Shown here: in pieces, positions 9,704 through 18,557 of the stretch
How the letters are laid out: each line of letters starts with the position of its first letter
Numbering within the stretch: the first letter of the stretch is position 1
Source: an uncultured Bacteroidales bacterium
GTDB lineage: Bacteria > Bacteroidota > Bacteroidia > Bacteroidales > P3
DNA length: 64,000 bases
Assembly (NCBI GenBank): GCA_900314925.1
Contig: OMXC01000006.1
Coordinates: 186,001-250,000 of the forward strand
Reading direction: 5' to 3'
Position numbers and translations under genes: made by a program
Notes under the pieces: model-generated
Told to the model about the DNA's origin: nothing
The model's input: the letters and a program-made list of their open reading frames with translations, nothing else
The model's database searches: none

Positions 9704-10980
9704 AACACCTTACGACAATATTCATGGCGCTCTGCATCTGCGCACTGACGCTCACCGCTCAGCAGATAGAGTATGTCGACGACGAGGAATGCGGCTGCGA
9801 GCTCGTCTATGTCGACGGCATACAGACGACCACCGACGGCGAGCTCTACGGCTTCCGTCTGGCCGACGGCACGGTCATAGCGCCCAACATATACCGCTTC
9901 GTGGACAACTTCCATGGCGACTACTGCAAGGTCTACCGCGACTACGGCCAGTGCGGCCTCATAGACCGCGGCGGCAACGAGGTGGTGCCCTGCATCTACG
10001 AAGATGTGAGCTACCCGGCCGAAGGCCGTATCAAGATACAGAAAAACAAGCTCTACGGCTACCTCGACATGCAGGCCAACATGGTCATAGAGCCACAGTA
10101 TATCTCCGCCGGCGACTTCACGGAAGCGACAGCCCCCGTCATGTTCGTCGTCGACAGCTTCTTCACTTCGTGCACCTTCATCGACACCCTCGGGCGGCAG
10201 CTCTTCCCCGCCGTCTACGAGAGCCTGCGCCCCTTCAACGAGGGCTACGCCTTGGTGATGCGCTACGGCCGCTGGGGCATGATAGACCATACGGGCCGCG
10301 AGGTGCTGCCCACACGCTATGAGCAGATCACCGACAACCAGGACGGCCTCTTCTTCGCCGGCGACCAGGACGGATGGGCTCTCTTCGACTATTCCTTCAA
10401 GCCCCTCACCCCCTTTGTATACACATGGACTTCGGGGCTCCACGACGGACGTATCGGCGTGATGCGCGACGGCCACTACGGCTTCCTCGACCGCGAGGGC
10501 AACGAGGTCATCGACTGCTCCTACGACGAGACCGGCATCTTCCGCCTCGGGCGCACCATGGCCGTGCGCGACGGCCACTACGGCATCATAGACACCACGG
10601 GCGACATCATTCTGCCACTGGAGTATGACAACCAGACGACGCACGGCCGCAAGTACATGTACTACGACAGCCTCGCCCTCGTAGAGCGCGACGGTCGCCT
10701 CGGATATGTCGACCTCGACGGCAACCTCGTCATCCCCTTCTATTTCGAGAAGGCTTTCCAGTTCTCGCAAGGGCTGGCGAGCACCTGCTTCCAGGGCCGC
10801 TGGGGCTACATCGACACCCACGGCGACATATACATCCCCCACGTCTTCGACATCGCCTCACCCTTCGAGTGGGGCCGCGCCGAAGTGGTATACAACGGCA
10901 ACGTCAGCAAGATAGACATCACCGGCAAATGCGTCAAGAACTGTAAAGGCATCATAGCATGGAGAAGTCCCAAACAATAG
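9700..10980 (+). CDS. WG-repeat protein, exported
   Basis: 426 residues from the ATG that overlaps the batE stop. A signal peptide (MKHLTTIFMALCICALTLTA) precedes a chain of WG (KWG) beta repeats, recognisable as '(G)xxGLIDRGGNEVVPCIYE', 'WGMIDHTGREVLPTRYE' and 'YGFLDREGNEVIDCSYDE', about ten copies. The family has a propeller-like or solenoid fold of unknown role and is common in Bacteroidetes. The first mature residues contain Cys in 'DDEECGCEL'. It overlaps the following RseC-like gene by 22 bases. Its placement behind batE may be incidental. Confidence 0.82.
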   Translation: MKHLTTIFMALCICALTLTAQQIEYVDDEECGCELVYVDGIQTTTDGELYGFRLADGTVIAPNIYRFVDNFHGDYCKVYRDYGQCGLIDRGGNEVVPCIYEDVSYPAEGRIKIQKNKLYGYLDMQANMVIEPQYISAGDFTEATAPVMFVVDSFFTSCTFIDTLGRQLFPAVYESLRPFNEGYALVMRYGRWGMIDHTGREVLPTRYEQITDNQDGLFFAGDQDGWALFDYSFKPLTPFVYTWTSGLHDGRIGVMRDGHYGFLDREGNEVIDCSYDETGIFRLGRTMAVRDGHYGIIDTTGDIILPLEYDNQTTHGRKYMYYDSLALVERDGRLGYVDLDGNLVIPFYFEKAFQFSQGLASTCFQGRWGYIDTHGDIYIPHVFDIASPFEWGRAEVVYNGNVSKIDITGKCVKNCKGIIAWRSPKQ

Positions 10981-11387
10981 TCAAGCACCCCGGTGTCGTC
11001 ACCGCCGTCGGCGCCAAGGGCGTCACCGTCACCATCAACAGCGTCAGCGCCTGCGCCTCGTGCGCGGCACACGCTAAGTGCGGCTTCGCCGAGTCGAAGG
11101 ACAAGACACTGGAGATACCCACCAGCCACAGCGGCGACTACCAAGTAGGCCAGCGGGTGACGGTCAACATCGACCACTCGCGCGGCCTCCTCGCCGTGTG
11201 GTTCGCCTACCTGCTGCCCGCCATACTGCTCATCGCCGTCATCGCTGTCCTTACAATAGCGCACGTCCCCGAAGGGCTGGTGGCCCTCGCGGCCCTCGCC
11301 AGCCTCGGCCTCTACATCCTCGTGCTCTACATCGCCCGCCGCCGCATAGACTCACACTTCACCCTCACCATAACTCCTAACTCCTAA
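10959..11387 (+). CDS. RseC/MucC-like membrane protein
   Basis: 142 residues. An N-terminal soluble domain with the Cys cluster CASCAAHAKC (Cys 32, 35 and 41) is followed by two transmembrane helices (about 79-99 and 101-123). This is the layout of the RseC/MucC family (SoxR-reducing system). In many Bacteroidetes the gene stands directly before the rnf electron-transport genes. Here it is followed by ruvC instead and no rnf gene is present in the window. The last codons run into the heptamer repeat at 11371. The Cys cluster suggests a redox or Fe-S role, inferred from the family. Confidence 0.8.
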   Translation: MEKSQTIVKHPGVVTAVGAKGVTVTINSVSACASCAAHAKCGFAESKDKTLEIPTSHSGDYQVGQRVTVNIDHSRGLLAVWFAYLLPAILLIAVIAVLTIAHVPEGLVALAALASLGLYILVLYIARRRIDSHFTLTITPNS

Positions 11388-11405
11388 CTCATAACTCCTA
11401 ACTGA
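11371..11405 (+). repeat. Heptamer repeat before ruvC
   Basis: Five units (TAACTCC twice, TAACTCA, TAACTCC, TAACTGA) cover the last codons of the RseC-like gene and the gap before ruvC. They are the complement of the GAGTTA type used at the other junctions, so the repeat occurs in both orientations. Confidence 0.8.
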
Positions 11406-11406
11406 A

Positions 11407-11985
11407 ATGCTCATCCTCGGCATAGACCCCGGCACCCGCATCCTTGGCTACAGCCTCCTCGACACCGACACGCCGACGCCGCGCATCGTGGCCATGGACG
11501 TATTGTACCTGCGTCTGATGCCCGACTTCAAGGAACGCATCAAGCACATACACAGCTCCACGCTCCGCATCATAGACTCCTTCCACCCCGACCAGCTCGC
11601 CATCGAGGCCCCCTTCTTCGGCAAGAACGTGCAGTCCATGCTCAAGCTCGGCCGGGCCCAGGGGGTGGCCATCGCCGCCGCCCTCGCGCGCGACATACCC
11701 TACGAGGAGTATGAGCCTTCGGTCATCAAGCAGACCGTCACCGGCAACGGCAACGCCTCGAAGGAGCAGGTGGGCGACATCCTGCGCTCGATACTCCACT
11801 TCGAGGAGCACCCACACTACCTCGACGCCACCGACGCCCTCGCCGTGGCCTACACCTGCCACATGCAGCTCACCAACCCGCTCGGCGACCTCCGCGCGCA
11901 GCTCTCGCCACACAAGAAGCAACGCAAGTCGGCCAAGAAGCAGTGGGCCGACTTCGTCAACCAAAACCCCGACATCGTACAATGA
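11407..11985 (+). CDS. ruvC: Holliday junction resolvase RuvC
   Basis: 192 residues, full length for the family (about 160-190). It begins MLILGIDPGTRILGYSLLD with the catalytic Asp at residue 7. LAIEAPFFGKNVQSMLKLG holds the second acidic residue, and the late DATDALAVAYTC motif gives the remaining acidic ligands. The enzyme cuts four-way DNA junctions during recombination. Its stop overlaps the start of the next lipoprotein (ATGA at 11982). The basic tail (SPHKKQRKSAKKQW) is usual. Confidence 0.95.
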   Translation: MLILGIDPGTRILGYSLLDTDTPTPRIVAMDVLYLRLMPDFKERIKHIHSSTLRIIDSFHPDQLAIEAPFFGKNVQSMLKLGRAQGVAIAAALARDIPYEEYEPSVIKQTVTGNGNASKEQVGDILRSILHFEEHPHYLDATDALAVAYTCHMQLTNPLGDLRAQLSPHKKQRKSAKKQWADFVNQNPDIVQ

Positions 11986-13217
11986 AACACCGCACACTAC
12001 GCCTTGTCTTCCTCGCCGCCGTCATGCTGCTGGCAGGCTGCCACAGCAAGAACGCCGGCAACAAGCTCTACAACCCCTCGCAGGTGGCCTTCTCAGCACG
12101 CTGCAACCCCATCCTCGACAACCAGCTATACCCCTCGCTCATCCTCGCCGTCAGCGGGCAGCAGGGCAGCGACACCAAAAGCCTGCCGGCCGACTGCTCG
12201 ACGCTGCAGGTCTCGGTGACAGCCCCCACCGACAACTGCGTGCTCCGCGTCGTGCTCGACTCGTCGGTCATCAACTACGTCACCATCTCGCAGGAAATAC
12301 TCCCCCATCGCGGCGAGAGCTACACCTTCGACATCAAGCCCAAATGGAAATACAACATACTGCGCAAGATACGGCAGCCCGCCCAAGTGGACCTCACGCT
12401 GACATGCTACATCAACGACGAGGAGGTCGACATCAAAAACCTCAACATCTCCTGCCGCTCGGTCAACGAGTGCCCCCTGTCGCTCAAGAACACCGACTTC
12501 CGCTTCCTCTTCGCGGCCTACGTCAACGAAGACCACCCGCAGATAGAACACATCCTCACCGAAATACTGGACCAGGGCATCGTCACACGGCTCTCCGGCT
12601 ACCAGGCCCCCGAACGCGAGGTGCGCAACCAGGTCTTCGCCGTCTGGTACTACGCCCTCAGCCGCGGCATCTCCTACTCCTCCATCTCCTGCACCTCCAA
12701 CCCCTCGCCCACAGCCAACGTGCAGCACATACGCTTCTTTGACGAGGTGTGGAACACGCGGCAGGCCAACTGCATAGACGCCTGCGTCTTCCTCGCCTCC
12801 ATACTGCGCAAGACAGGCCTCAAGCCCGTCATCTTCGTCGAGCCCTGTCACGCCTACCTCGGTTACTACACAGACCGCAACCGCCGGCACCTCAACTTGT
12901 TGGAGACCACCATCACCTCGTGGGTCAACTTCCCCGACCTCGAACGCTCGCTCCTCGACGACGGCACACTACCCCCGGAGAAGTTCAATAAGATATCCAA
13001 ATACCTCTCGGCCAAGGACATCGAGCGATACAACAACCACCAACTCAGCTTCGAGCAACTCAAGCTCGCCGTGGCCAAGAGTCTCTTCGACAAGGCGTCG
13101 GAATACAACCGCGAGAACTACGAAGCCAACCGGCAGCACTTCGCCGACACCACCTCCATCTCCTACCAGCAGCTCGACATCGAACAGCTCCGCAAAATCG
13201 TCAAGCCGATACAGTAA
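11982..13217 (+). CDS. Lipoprotein with transglutaminase-like domain
   Basis: 411 residues from the ATG overlapping the ruvC stop. A lipoprotein signal ends LLAGCHSKN, with Cys near residue 19. The N-terminal half is beta-rich. In the second half, NCIDACVFLASILRKTGL followed by FVEPCHAYLGYY resembles the Cys and His regions of transglutaminase-like cysteine peptidases. It is probably exported and membrane anchored; the substrate is unknown. It is followed by array 4 and then a convergent gene. Confidence 0.7.
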   Translation: MKHRTLRLVFLAAVMLLAGCHSKNAGNKLYNPSQVAFSARCNPILDNQLYPSLILAVSGQQGSDTKSLPADCSTLQVSVTAPTDNCVLRVVLDSSVINYVTISQEILPHRGESYTFDIKPKWKYNILRKIRQPAQVDLTLTCYINDEEVDIKNLNISCRSVNECPLSLKNTDFRFLFAAYVNEDHPQIEHILTEILDQGIVTRLSGYQAPEREVRNQVFAVWYYALSRGISYSSISCTSNPSPTANVQHIRFFDEVWNTRQANCIDACVFLASILRKTGLKPVIFVEPCHAYLGYYTDRNRRHLNLLETTITSWVNFPDLERSLLDDGTLPPEKFNKISKYLSAKDIERYNNHQLSFEQLKLAVAKSLFDKASEYNRENYEANRQHFADTTSISYQQLDIEQLRKIVKPIQ

Positions 13218-13265
13218 AAAAGGCTTTTTGTAACCTGCTGATTTTCAGCACACGAAACAGAGCCC

Positions 13266-13408
13266 CTTCGGACCCTCTTCGGACCCTCCTCGGCCCCCCT
13301 TCGGCCGCGATACAGGTTTTCAGCGAGTTATGGCCATTGAAAATTCGTAGAATGGCCGTACATCGGCCGAGGAAAGTCCGATGAAAGTCCGATGAAAGTC
13401 CGAGGGGA
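13266..13408. repeat. 11-base-periodic inverted array 4
   Basis: Thirteen 11-base units in one register over 143 bases, the longest array here. The left side begins with CTTCGGACCCT twice, then CCTCGG- and CTTCGG-type units. The right side ends with GTCCGATGAAA twice and GTCCGAGGGGA. The two arms pair imperfectly through the shared CGGAC/GTCCG cores, and the middle units (13310-13342) are degenerate. It lies between convergent genes, so it could also act in termination. Confidence 0.8.
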
Positions 13409-13418
13409 TTAAAATGAA

Positions 13419-13507
13419 AATGAAAAATGAGGAATGAGAAAGGAGAAATGAGGATTATGTTTTTTGAGCACTTCTCATTTCTCCTTTCTCATTTTTAATT
13501 TCTCATT
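13419..13507. repeat. Heptamer repeats as an inverted pair
   Basis: On the left are 7-base units of the AAATGAG type; on the right are units of the TTTCTCA type (13470-13507). The two blocks are roughly complementary and could form a hairpin behind both convergent genes. The right block reaches the stop codon of the caspase-fold gene. The same TTTCTCA unit is found inside that gene at 14034-14075. Confidence 0.75.
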
Positions 13508-13508
13508 T

Positions 13509-15305
13509 CTACCTGATGTGCAGGAGTTGCCATGACTCGGCGTATTTGCCGTCGACATAGCCGGAGATTTCCTGCCAGCGGTTCTGGAGGGCGGATTCCT
13601 TGTTGAGTTTGCGCTCTACGGCTTCGTAGATGTCCTGGTAGGTGTAGGTGTCGAAGTTGGAGGTGGAGGCGAGACTCTTGATTTCCTTGAGGAGGAAGTA
13701 GGTGAGGAAACCGTGGTGCTGCGCGTCGAAAGCGAAGGCTGTCTTGTCGGGAGCAGCGGCGAGGAGGACGATGGCGTCCGATGTCTTGCTGGCCTTGCGC
13801 TTGGTTTTCTTGGCTTTGGCGTCTTTGGCCACGGGGCGGTTGGCGCGGAGCATGGAAGCGCCGTTGCGCTGGTGGCCGTCGAAGGAGGCGTCGACGATGA
13901 CGGTGAGGCGGCTGACGGGGTAGACTTCGCGTTTGCCGCGTCCTTTGAGCATGGAGCAGAGGGAGTCGAGGGAGAGGCACTGCGCGGCGAAGCGGGCGTC
14001 GTCCTTGCGCGAGAGGGCTATGTCGTAGTCGGGTTTCTCATTTCTGATTTCTGATTTCTCCTTTCTCTTTTTCTTGCAGCAGGAGCGTTTGCCGCCGAGG
14101 GCTTTGATGCCGTCGATGTTGAGGTGGTTGGGGATGAGGTAGGTGTTGCCGGCGAAGTCTGTGTAGCCGTGACCGGCGTAGTAGACGAAGAGGTCGGCCT
14201 GGGGCTGCGTCTCCTCGCCCTGGTGCTTGGCGACGGCCTGCGAGAGGTCGGTGAGCCAGTGGATGCCGTCCTGCAGGATTTCGGCGCGCGAGGCGTTGTT
14301 GAGCACTTTGACCTGGCGCTCAGGGACGCCGAGAGCGCGCACGAAGTATTGGCGCAGTATCTCGCCGTCGTTGGAGGCGAAGGGCACGTCGGGGAGGAAG
14401 GTGTGGTCGTAGTCTTCGTTGGCTATGATGAGGACGTAGGCGTTGTCGTAGGGTGTGGTGCTCTGGGGTATGTTGAAGTCGACGTAATCGTCCTGGATTT
14501 TGTCGGCAATCATGAGGTCGATGGTTTCGCGGAAGGCGTCGTGGACGGTGAGCTCGATGGAAGAGCGGCGGTAGTAGGCGCCGGTGTCTGTGTAGGAGCG
14601 GGTGACGTAGGAGTAGTCGTTGACGGTGCGTGCGAGGTTGCGCACGTTGTTCTGGAGGAAGTGGCGCACGGACTGGGCGCGGATGTAGGCGAGCTGGCAG
14701 TTGTTGGTGATGCCGTTGGTGTCGACGGAGACGCGGAGCTGTTCGTTGTTGAAGGTGACGGGCATGTAGCGGAAGTTGCCGTAGGAGCCGTCGTAGGGGA
14801 TGGTGCGGGAGAGCTCTACGCCGTCGGTGGTGGAGAATATCTTGACGGAGACGCGCTTGGTGGGGCGGAAGATGTCGTCGAGGATGTCTTCGACGAAGGT
14901 CTTGGTGAGGTTGCAGATGGCGCGTACGGAGTTGGAGGAGTCGTAGTTGAAGACGCCGAGGGGGTAGTCGTCGGTGTAGCCTTCGAGGTGGCGGCAGTTG
15001 TAGGAGATGTCGAAGACGTAGTTGAGCTCGGGGGTGCCGTCCTGGGAAGTGCCGTCGACGAGGGCTGTGCGGATGGAGATGTAGGTCTCGTCATAGAGTT
15101 TCTGCTGGTTGGGGAGTGCTATGAGCATCTGCTCGGCGCGCCGCTGCATGGTGCGCTGGCGGTTGGCGATGTCCTTCTGGAGGTATTCGCGTATGGCGTC
15201 GCGATACTGGTTGTTGAGTTGCTGTTCGCCGGTCTGCGCGAAGGCGGATGACAACTGTAGGTTGAGGATTGAAACGAGTGCAGCAATGAATAGATACTTT
15301 TTCAT
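13509..15305 (-). CDS. Caspase-fold (C14) protein with Cys replaced by Ser
   Basis: 598 residues with a signal peptide ending SSAFAQ. The N-terminal half is helical and beta-rich with no domain I recognise. From about residue 290 the sequence is a C14 caspase-like domain: YVLIIANEDYDH, then FVYYAGHGYTDF with the catalytic His at about 379. The Cys position reads IVDASFDGH, so Ser (TCC codon at 13884-13886, residue 474) stands where the family has Cys in DAC. A translated heptamer repeat (residues about 411-424, Lys/Glu/Arg-rich) lies between the two sites. It is probably an inactive or altered protease homologue. It follows moxR2 by 7 bases in an apparent operon. Confidence 0.8.
   Translation of the reverse strand: MKKYLFIAALVSILNLQLSSAFAQTGEQQLNNQYRDAIREYLQKDIANRQRTMQRRAEQMLIALPNQQKLYDETYISIRTALVDGTSQDGTPELNYVFDISYNCRHLEGYTDDYPLGVFNYDSSNSVRAICNLTKTFVEDILDDIFRPTKRVSVKIFSTTDGVELSRTIPYDGSYGNFRYMPVTFNNEQLRVSVDTNGITNNCQLAYIRAQSVRHFLQNNVRNLARTVNDYSYVTRSYTDTGAYYRRSSIELTVHDAFRETIDLMIADKIQDDYVDFNIPQSTTPYDNAYVLIIANEDYDHTFLPDVPFASNDGEILRQYFVRALGVPERQVKVLNNASRAEILQDGIHWLTDLSQAVAKHQGEETQPQADLFVYYAGHGYTDFAGNTYLIPNHLNIDGIKALGGKRSCCKKKRKEKSEIRNEKPDYDIALSRKDDARFAAQCLSLDSLCSMLKGRGKREVYPVSRLTVIVDASFDGHQRNGASMLRANRPVAKDAKAKKTKRKASKTSDAIVLLAAAPDKTAFAFDAQHHGFLTYFLLKEIKSLASTSNFDTYTYQDIYEAVERKLNKESALQNRWQEISGYVDGKYAESWQLLHIR
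14034..14075. repeat. Heptamer repeat inside the caspase-fold gene
   Basis: Six 7-base units of the TTTCTCA/TTTCTGA/TTTCTCC type sit inside the coding sequence and keep the frame (42 bases, 14 codons). The encoded residues are Lys, Glu, Arg, Ser, Ile and Asn, unlike the flanking domain sequence. Confidence 0.75.
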
Positions 15306-15312
15306 GAGGCTG

Positions 15313-16290
15313 TCAATTTTGGGCGTTTATAATGTTTTTTATGATGTCGTCGGTGGTGAGGTTCTCGGCCTGCGCGAAGTAGCTGAGCACGATGCGGTGG
15401 CGGAGGATGGCGAGGGCCACGGCGTCGACGTCGTCGTTGTCCGGTGAGTATTTGCCGTGGATGGCGGCGTGGCTTTTGGCGCCGAGTATGAGGTACTGCG
15501 AAGCGCGGGGGCCGGCGCCGTAGGATATGTATTTGCCGGTGTCGAGTTTCGGGTTCTGTGTGTTCTGCGCCGAGCCGGGACGTGTGGCGGCGACAAGGCT
15601 TACGGCGTGGCGCACGACGTTGTCGGCGACGGGCATGCGGCGTATGGCCTGCTGGGTGTCGAGAATCTGCTGCGCGTCGAGAACTTGCTGTACCTGCGGT
15701 GTGGCATGCGCGGTGGTCTGCTTGACGATCTGAACCTCTTCGTCGAAGGAGGGGTAGTCGAGGCGGACGTTGAACATGAAGCGGTCGAGCTGTGCTTCGG
15801 GGAGGGGGTAGGTACCTTCCTGCTCGATGGGGTTCTGTGTGGCGAGGACGAAGAATGGCGCCGGAAGCTGGTAAGTGGTGCCGGAGACGGTGACGGAGTG
15901 CTCCTGCATGGCTTCGAGGAGTGCAGCCTGCGTCTTCGGCGGAGTGCGGTTGATCTCGTCGGCGAGGACGATGCCTGCGAAGAGAGGGCCGCGGAGGAAC
16001 TGCAGCTGGCGGTTCTGGTCGAGGATCTCGCTACCTGTGATGTCGGACGGCATGAGGTCCGGGGTGAACTGTATGCGGTTGAAGGTAAGGCCGAGGGTGC
16101 GTGCGAGGGTGCTTACCATAAGTGTTTTGGCCAGGCCCGGCACACCGAGGAGCAGACAGTGGCCACCGGAGAAGAGTGTGAGGAGGAGGCTGTCGACGGC
16201 GTCGGTCTGGCCGACGATGACTTTGGCTATCTCGGCACGGAGGTCGGCGTAGCGCTGTACGAGGAGGTCGAGTTGTTCTTTGTCTGACAT
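15313..16290 (-). CDS. Second MoxR-family AAA+ ATPase
   Basis: 325 residues. The P-loop GVPGLAKT lies near residues 55-62, Walker B is LADEINRTPPKTQ, and TQNPIEQEGTYPLPEAQ is present. It is clearly of the same family as the ATPase at 1.5 kb but diverged. Usual DUF58 or VWA partners are absent: its neighbours are a SurA-like chaperone upstream and the caspase-fold protein downstream. The natural client may therefore be one of these; that is inference only. Confidence 0.88.
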   Translation of the reverse strand: MSDKEQLDLLVQRYADLRAEIAKVIVGQTDAVDSLLLTLFSGGHCLLLGVPGLAKTLMVSTLARTLGLTFNRIQFTPDLMPSDITGSEILDQNRQLQFLRGPLFAGIVLADEINRTPPKTQAALLEAMQEHSVTVSGTTYQLPAPFFVLATQNPIEQEGTYPLPEAQLDRFMFNVRLDYPSFDEEVQIVKQTTAHATPQVQQVLDAQQILDTQQAIRRMPVADNVVRHAVSLVAATRPGSAQNTQNPKLDTGKYISYGAGPRASQYLILGAKSHAAIHGKYSPDNDDVDAVALAILRHRIVLSYFAQAENLTTDDIIKNIINAQN

Positions 16291-16330
16291 TGCGGTTTTC
16301 GGTGTTCAGAATTCGGTATTACGGTGGTTA
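16290..16330. repeat. Heptamer-type repeat between surA-like gene and moxR2
   Basis: Short units of the TTCGGTG/TTCGGTA type are spaced by 7 bases between the stop of the SurA-like gene and the moxR2 start. They resemble the other heptamer junctions but are more degenerate. Confidence 0.5.
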
Positions 16331-17674
16331 TTGGAGGTTGCGGAATACGCAGTCTTTGTACTGGTCGGAGAGGCGGACGTAAATTGTCTGCATGTAGCGC
16401 TTGGCCCACCGCTGCAGCTTTTTCTGCTTGGCGTCGGCGAGGGCGGCGTTCTGTATGTTGTCGTAGTCGTCGGCGAGATTGGCGGTATGGGCCGGGTATT
16501 TCTTGTTGACACGCACGATGCGGTAGGCGTCGCGGCTCTTGTCGGTCTTGAAGGCTGTGGCGTTGCTGACGGAGCCCTCATCCATACCCTGGATGCCGAC
16601 GTTGTAGTAGCTCTGGTCTATGGCGGCCTTGTCGAAGCGCGAGGTGCCGTCGGCGGGGTTGACGGCTACTCCGCCGGCATTGGCGTTGGAGGCGGTGCTG
16701 TAGGTGCGGGCGGCACTCTCGAAGGTGATGTGGCCGGCGCGGATCTCGGTGGCTATGCTGTCGAGCCGTATGCGTGCTGCCAGGAGGTCTTCGGGCGACA
16801 CCTGCGGCACAAGGAGTATGTGGCGTGCGTTGATGGTGTTGCCGCGGCGCTCGATGAGCTGTATGATGTGGAAGCCATACTGTGTCTCGACGATGGGCGA
16901 CACTTCGCCGGGTTTGAGGGCGAAGGCTGCGGACTCGAAGTCGCCGACCATGTCGCCACGCGAGAAGAAGCCAAGCTCGCCGCCTTTCTTTGCCGAACCC
17001 GGGTCTTGCGAGTAGAGGGTGGCCAGCATGGAGAACTTCTCGCCTTTGATGATGCGTTCGCGGAGCTCGGCGAGCTGCGTGCGGACACGGTCGCGCTCAG
17101 CTTCCGAAATCTTCGGCTCAATGACTATCTCGGAGAGTTCATAGCGTTCTGATATCGTAGGGAGGCTGTCGGCAGGGAGGGTGTTGAAGAAGTCGGCGAC
17201 CTGACGCGGAGTGACGGTGACGTCGTCGGTGAGCTGATACTCGACGCGACGTGCGAGGAGGTTGTTGCGTATCATGCGCTGGTACTGCTCCTTGAGCTCT
17301 TCATAGCTGAAGCCTGTGGCCTCACGGAGGGCCTCACGGGTGCCATAGTTGCGCATGTCGTTCTTGAGGTAGTAGTCTACGTATTGGTTAATCTCGTCGT
17401 CGGTCACCTCGACGCTGTCCACCTCGCCCTTGTGCACCAGGAGCTGGCTGAGGATGAGGTTCTCGAGGACGGCGCAACGGTTGTTGAAAGCGTCGGCGGC
17501 CCCTTGTCTGAGGCGTATCTGGGCGTAGGAACGCTCAACGTCGGAGTACTTGATGATGTTGCGTCCAACAACGGCGGCGACGCCGTCTACGATGTCGTCC
17601 TGTGCAGCGGCCGTGGCAGGCAGATGGCAGACGGCAAAGAGCGAGACGGCGGCTATGATGAGTGTTTTTTTCAT
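16328..17674 (-). CDS. SurA-like periplasmic peptidyl-prolyl isomerase
   Basis: 448 residues from the ATG at 17674, chosen because it begins a signal peptide (MKKTLIIAAVSLFAVCHLPA, then TAAAQ). A SurA-type N-terminal chaperone region (DGVAAVVGRNIIKYSDVERS) is followed by a parvulin (PpiC) domain (SAKKGGELGFFSRGDMVGDF, then PIVETQYGFHIIQLIERRG) and a second, weaker one. The likely role is folding outer-membrane and secreted proteins in the periplasm. It is the third of three consecutive parvulin-type genes. Confidence 0.85.
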   Translation of the reverse strand: MKKTLIIAAVSLFAVCHLPATAAAQDDIVDGVAAVVGRNIIKYSDVERSYAQIRLRQGAADAFNNRCAVLENLILSQLLVHKGEVDSVEVTDDEINQYVDYYLKNDMRNYGTREALREATGFSYEELKEQYQRMIRNNLLARRVEYQLTDDVTVTPRQVADFFNTLPADSLPTISERYELSEIVIEPKISEAERDRVRTQLAELRERIIKGEKFSMLATLYSQDPGSAKKGGELGFFSRGDMVGDFESAAFALKPGEVSPIVETQYGFHIIQLIERRGNTINARHILLVPQVSPEDLLAARIRLDSIATEIRAGHITFESAARTYSTASNANAGGVAVNPADGTSRFDKAAIDQSYYNVGIQGMDEGSVSNATAFKTDKSRDAYRIVRVNKKYPAHTANLADDYDNIQNAALADAKQKKLQRWAKRYMQTIYVRLSDQYKDCVFRNLQ

Positions 17675-17699
17675 GATGTCTGTTATTCGGTGTGTAGTG

Positions 17700-18557
17700 T
17701 TATTGGTTTTTTGTGCGTTCCACGTGCCCCCCTCTCTCTGCCTCGCCCACAAGGTCGGCCTGCAGCTTGCCGAGTATCTCAAGCTTGCGGTGGTTGAGGA
17801 TGATGGCTCGTATGTTGTCGCGTTGCAGCTCAAAGGGTGACACTTCGTCGGTGACCTTGTAGTCGAGTATTCTCACATACCAGCGCAAAGAGTCGTCGGC
17901 GAGGACTATGGAGCGGTTCTGCTTCAAGAAGAGTCTTTCGTTGTAGGTGGTCACGGGCACCACGCTCTGCAGGCTGTAGAAAGGCATCCAGGTGTCGCCG
18001 TCATAGCTGCCCTGCCCGTTGACCTTCGAGGCCAAGGCCTGCATCTCGACGATGTCCTCTTCAAGGAACGAACGCTTGCTGACAAGTGCCTTAAGCTTGC
18101 CGTCGACCTTGTTGTTCTTGGGCGCCGACACGTAGACGGCCTTCACGATGCTGTTCTTCAGCAGGAACTGGTTCCCGTGGCTCTCGTAGTATTCTTCCAT
18201 CTGGGCGTCGGTGACGACGGTATCAAGCAGCTGGTCCACTATCTGCCGCTCGTAGGCGTAGATGAGCAGGCTGTTGCGGTACTCGTTCATCTGGCGGCTG
18301 AAGTCCTCCTTGACGTTCTTCTCGGCCTTTGCAAGCATCACCGTCTGACGCACCCACTGGTCGACGTAGTTGTCAACAATAGCGATGCTGTCCTCCTCGC
18401 TAACCCCCTCACCCACAAGACCGGCAAGGTCGTCCATGTGCAATTCATACCCATAGACCTTGGCCACCAGCGGCGACGCACTCTCGTCGTTCTTGCATCC
18501 CGCGAGGGAGAGCAGCAGGACAAGCAGAATGCTAATAGCTGATCTGTTTGACGACAT
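17700..18557 (-). CDS. Parvulin-related lipoprotein
   Basis: 285 residues with a lipoprotein signal (LLVLLLSLAGCKNDE, Cys near residue 21). The body is helical like the SurA N-terminal chaperone region (VAKVYGYELHMDDLAGLVGE; VDNYVDQWVRQTVMLAKAEK). The parvulin core is not obvious, so it may be a chaperone-only member. It overlaps the upstream PPIase gene by 26 bases, which supports co-transcription and coupling. The anchored, periplasmic placement is inferred from the lipobox. Confidence 0.75.
   Translation of the reverse strand: MSSNRSAISILLVLLLSLAGCKNDESASPLVAKVYGYELHMDDLAGLVGEGVSEEDSIAIVDNYVDQWVRQTVMLAKAEKNVKEDFSRQMNEYRNSLLIYAYERQIVDQLLDTVVTDAQMEEYYESHGNQFLLKNSIVKAVYVSAPKNNKVDGKLKALVSKRSFLEEDIVEMQALASKVNGQGSYDGDTWMPFYSLQSVVPVTTYNERLFLKQNRSIVLADDSLRWYVRILDYKVTDEVSPFELQRDNIRAIILNHRKLEILGKLQADLVGEAERGGHVERTKNQ

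Noticed and set aside
9517..10842. 441-codon minus-strand open frame over the WG-repeat gene
   Set aside because: Ala/Val/Glu-rich shadow; the plus strand has a signal peptide, WG repeats and coupled junctions.
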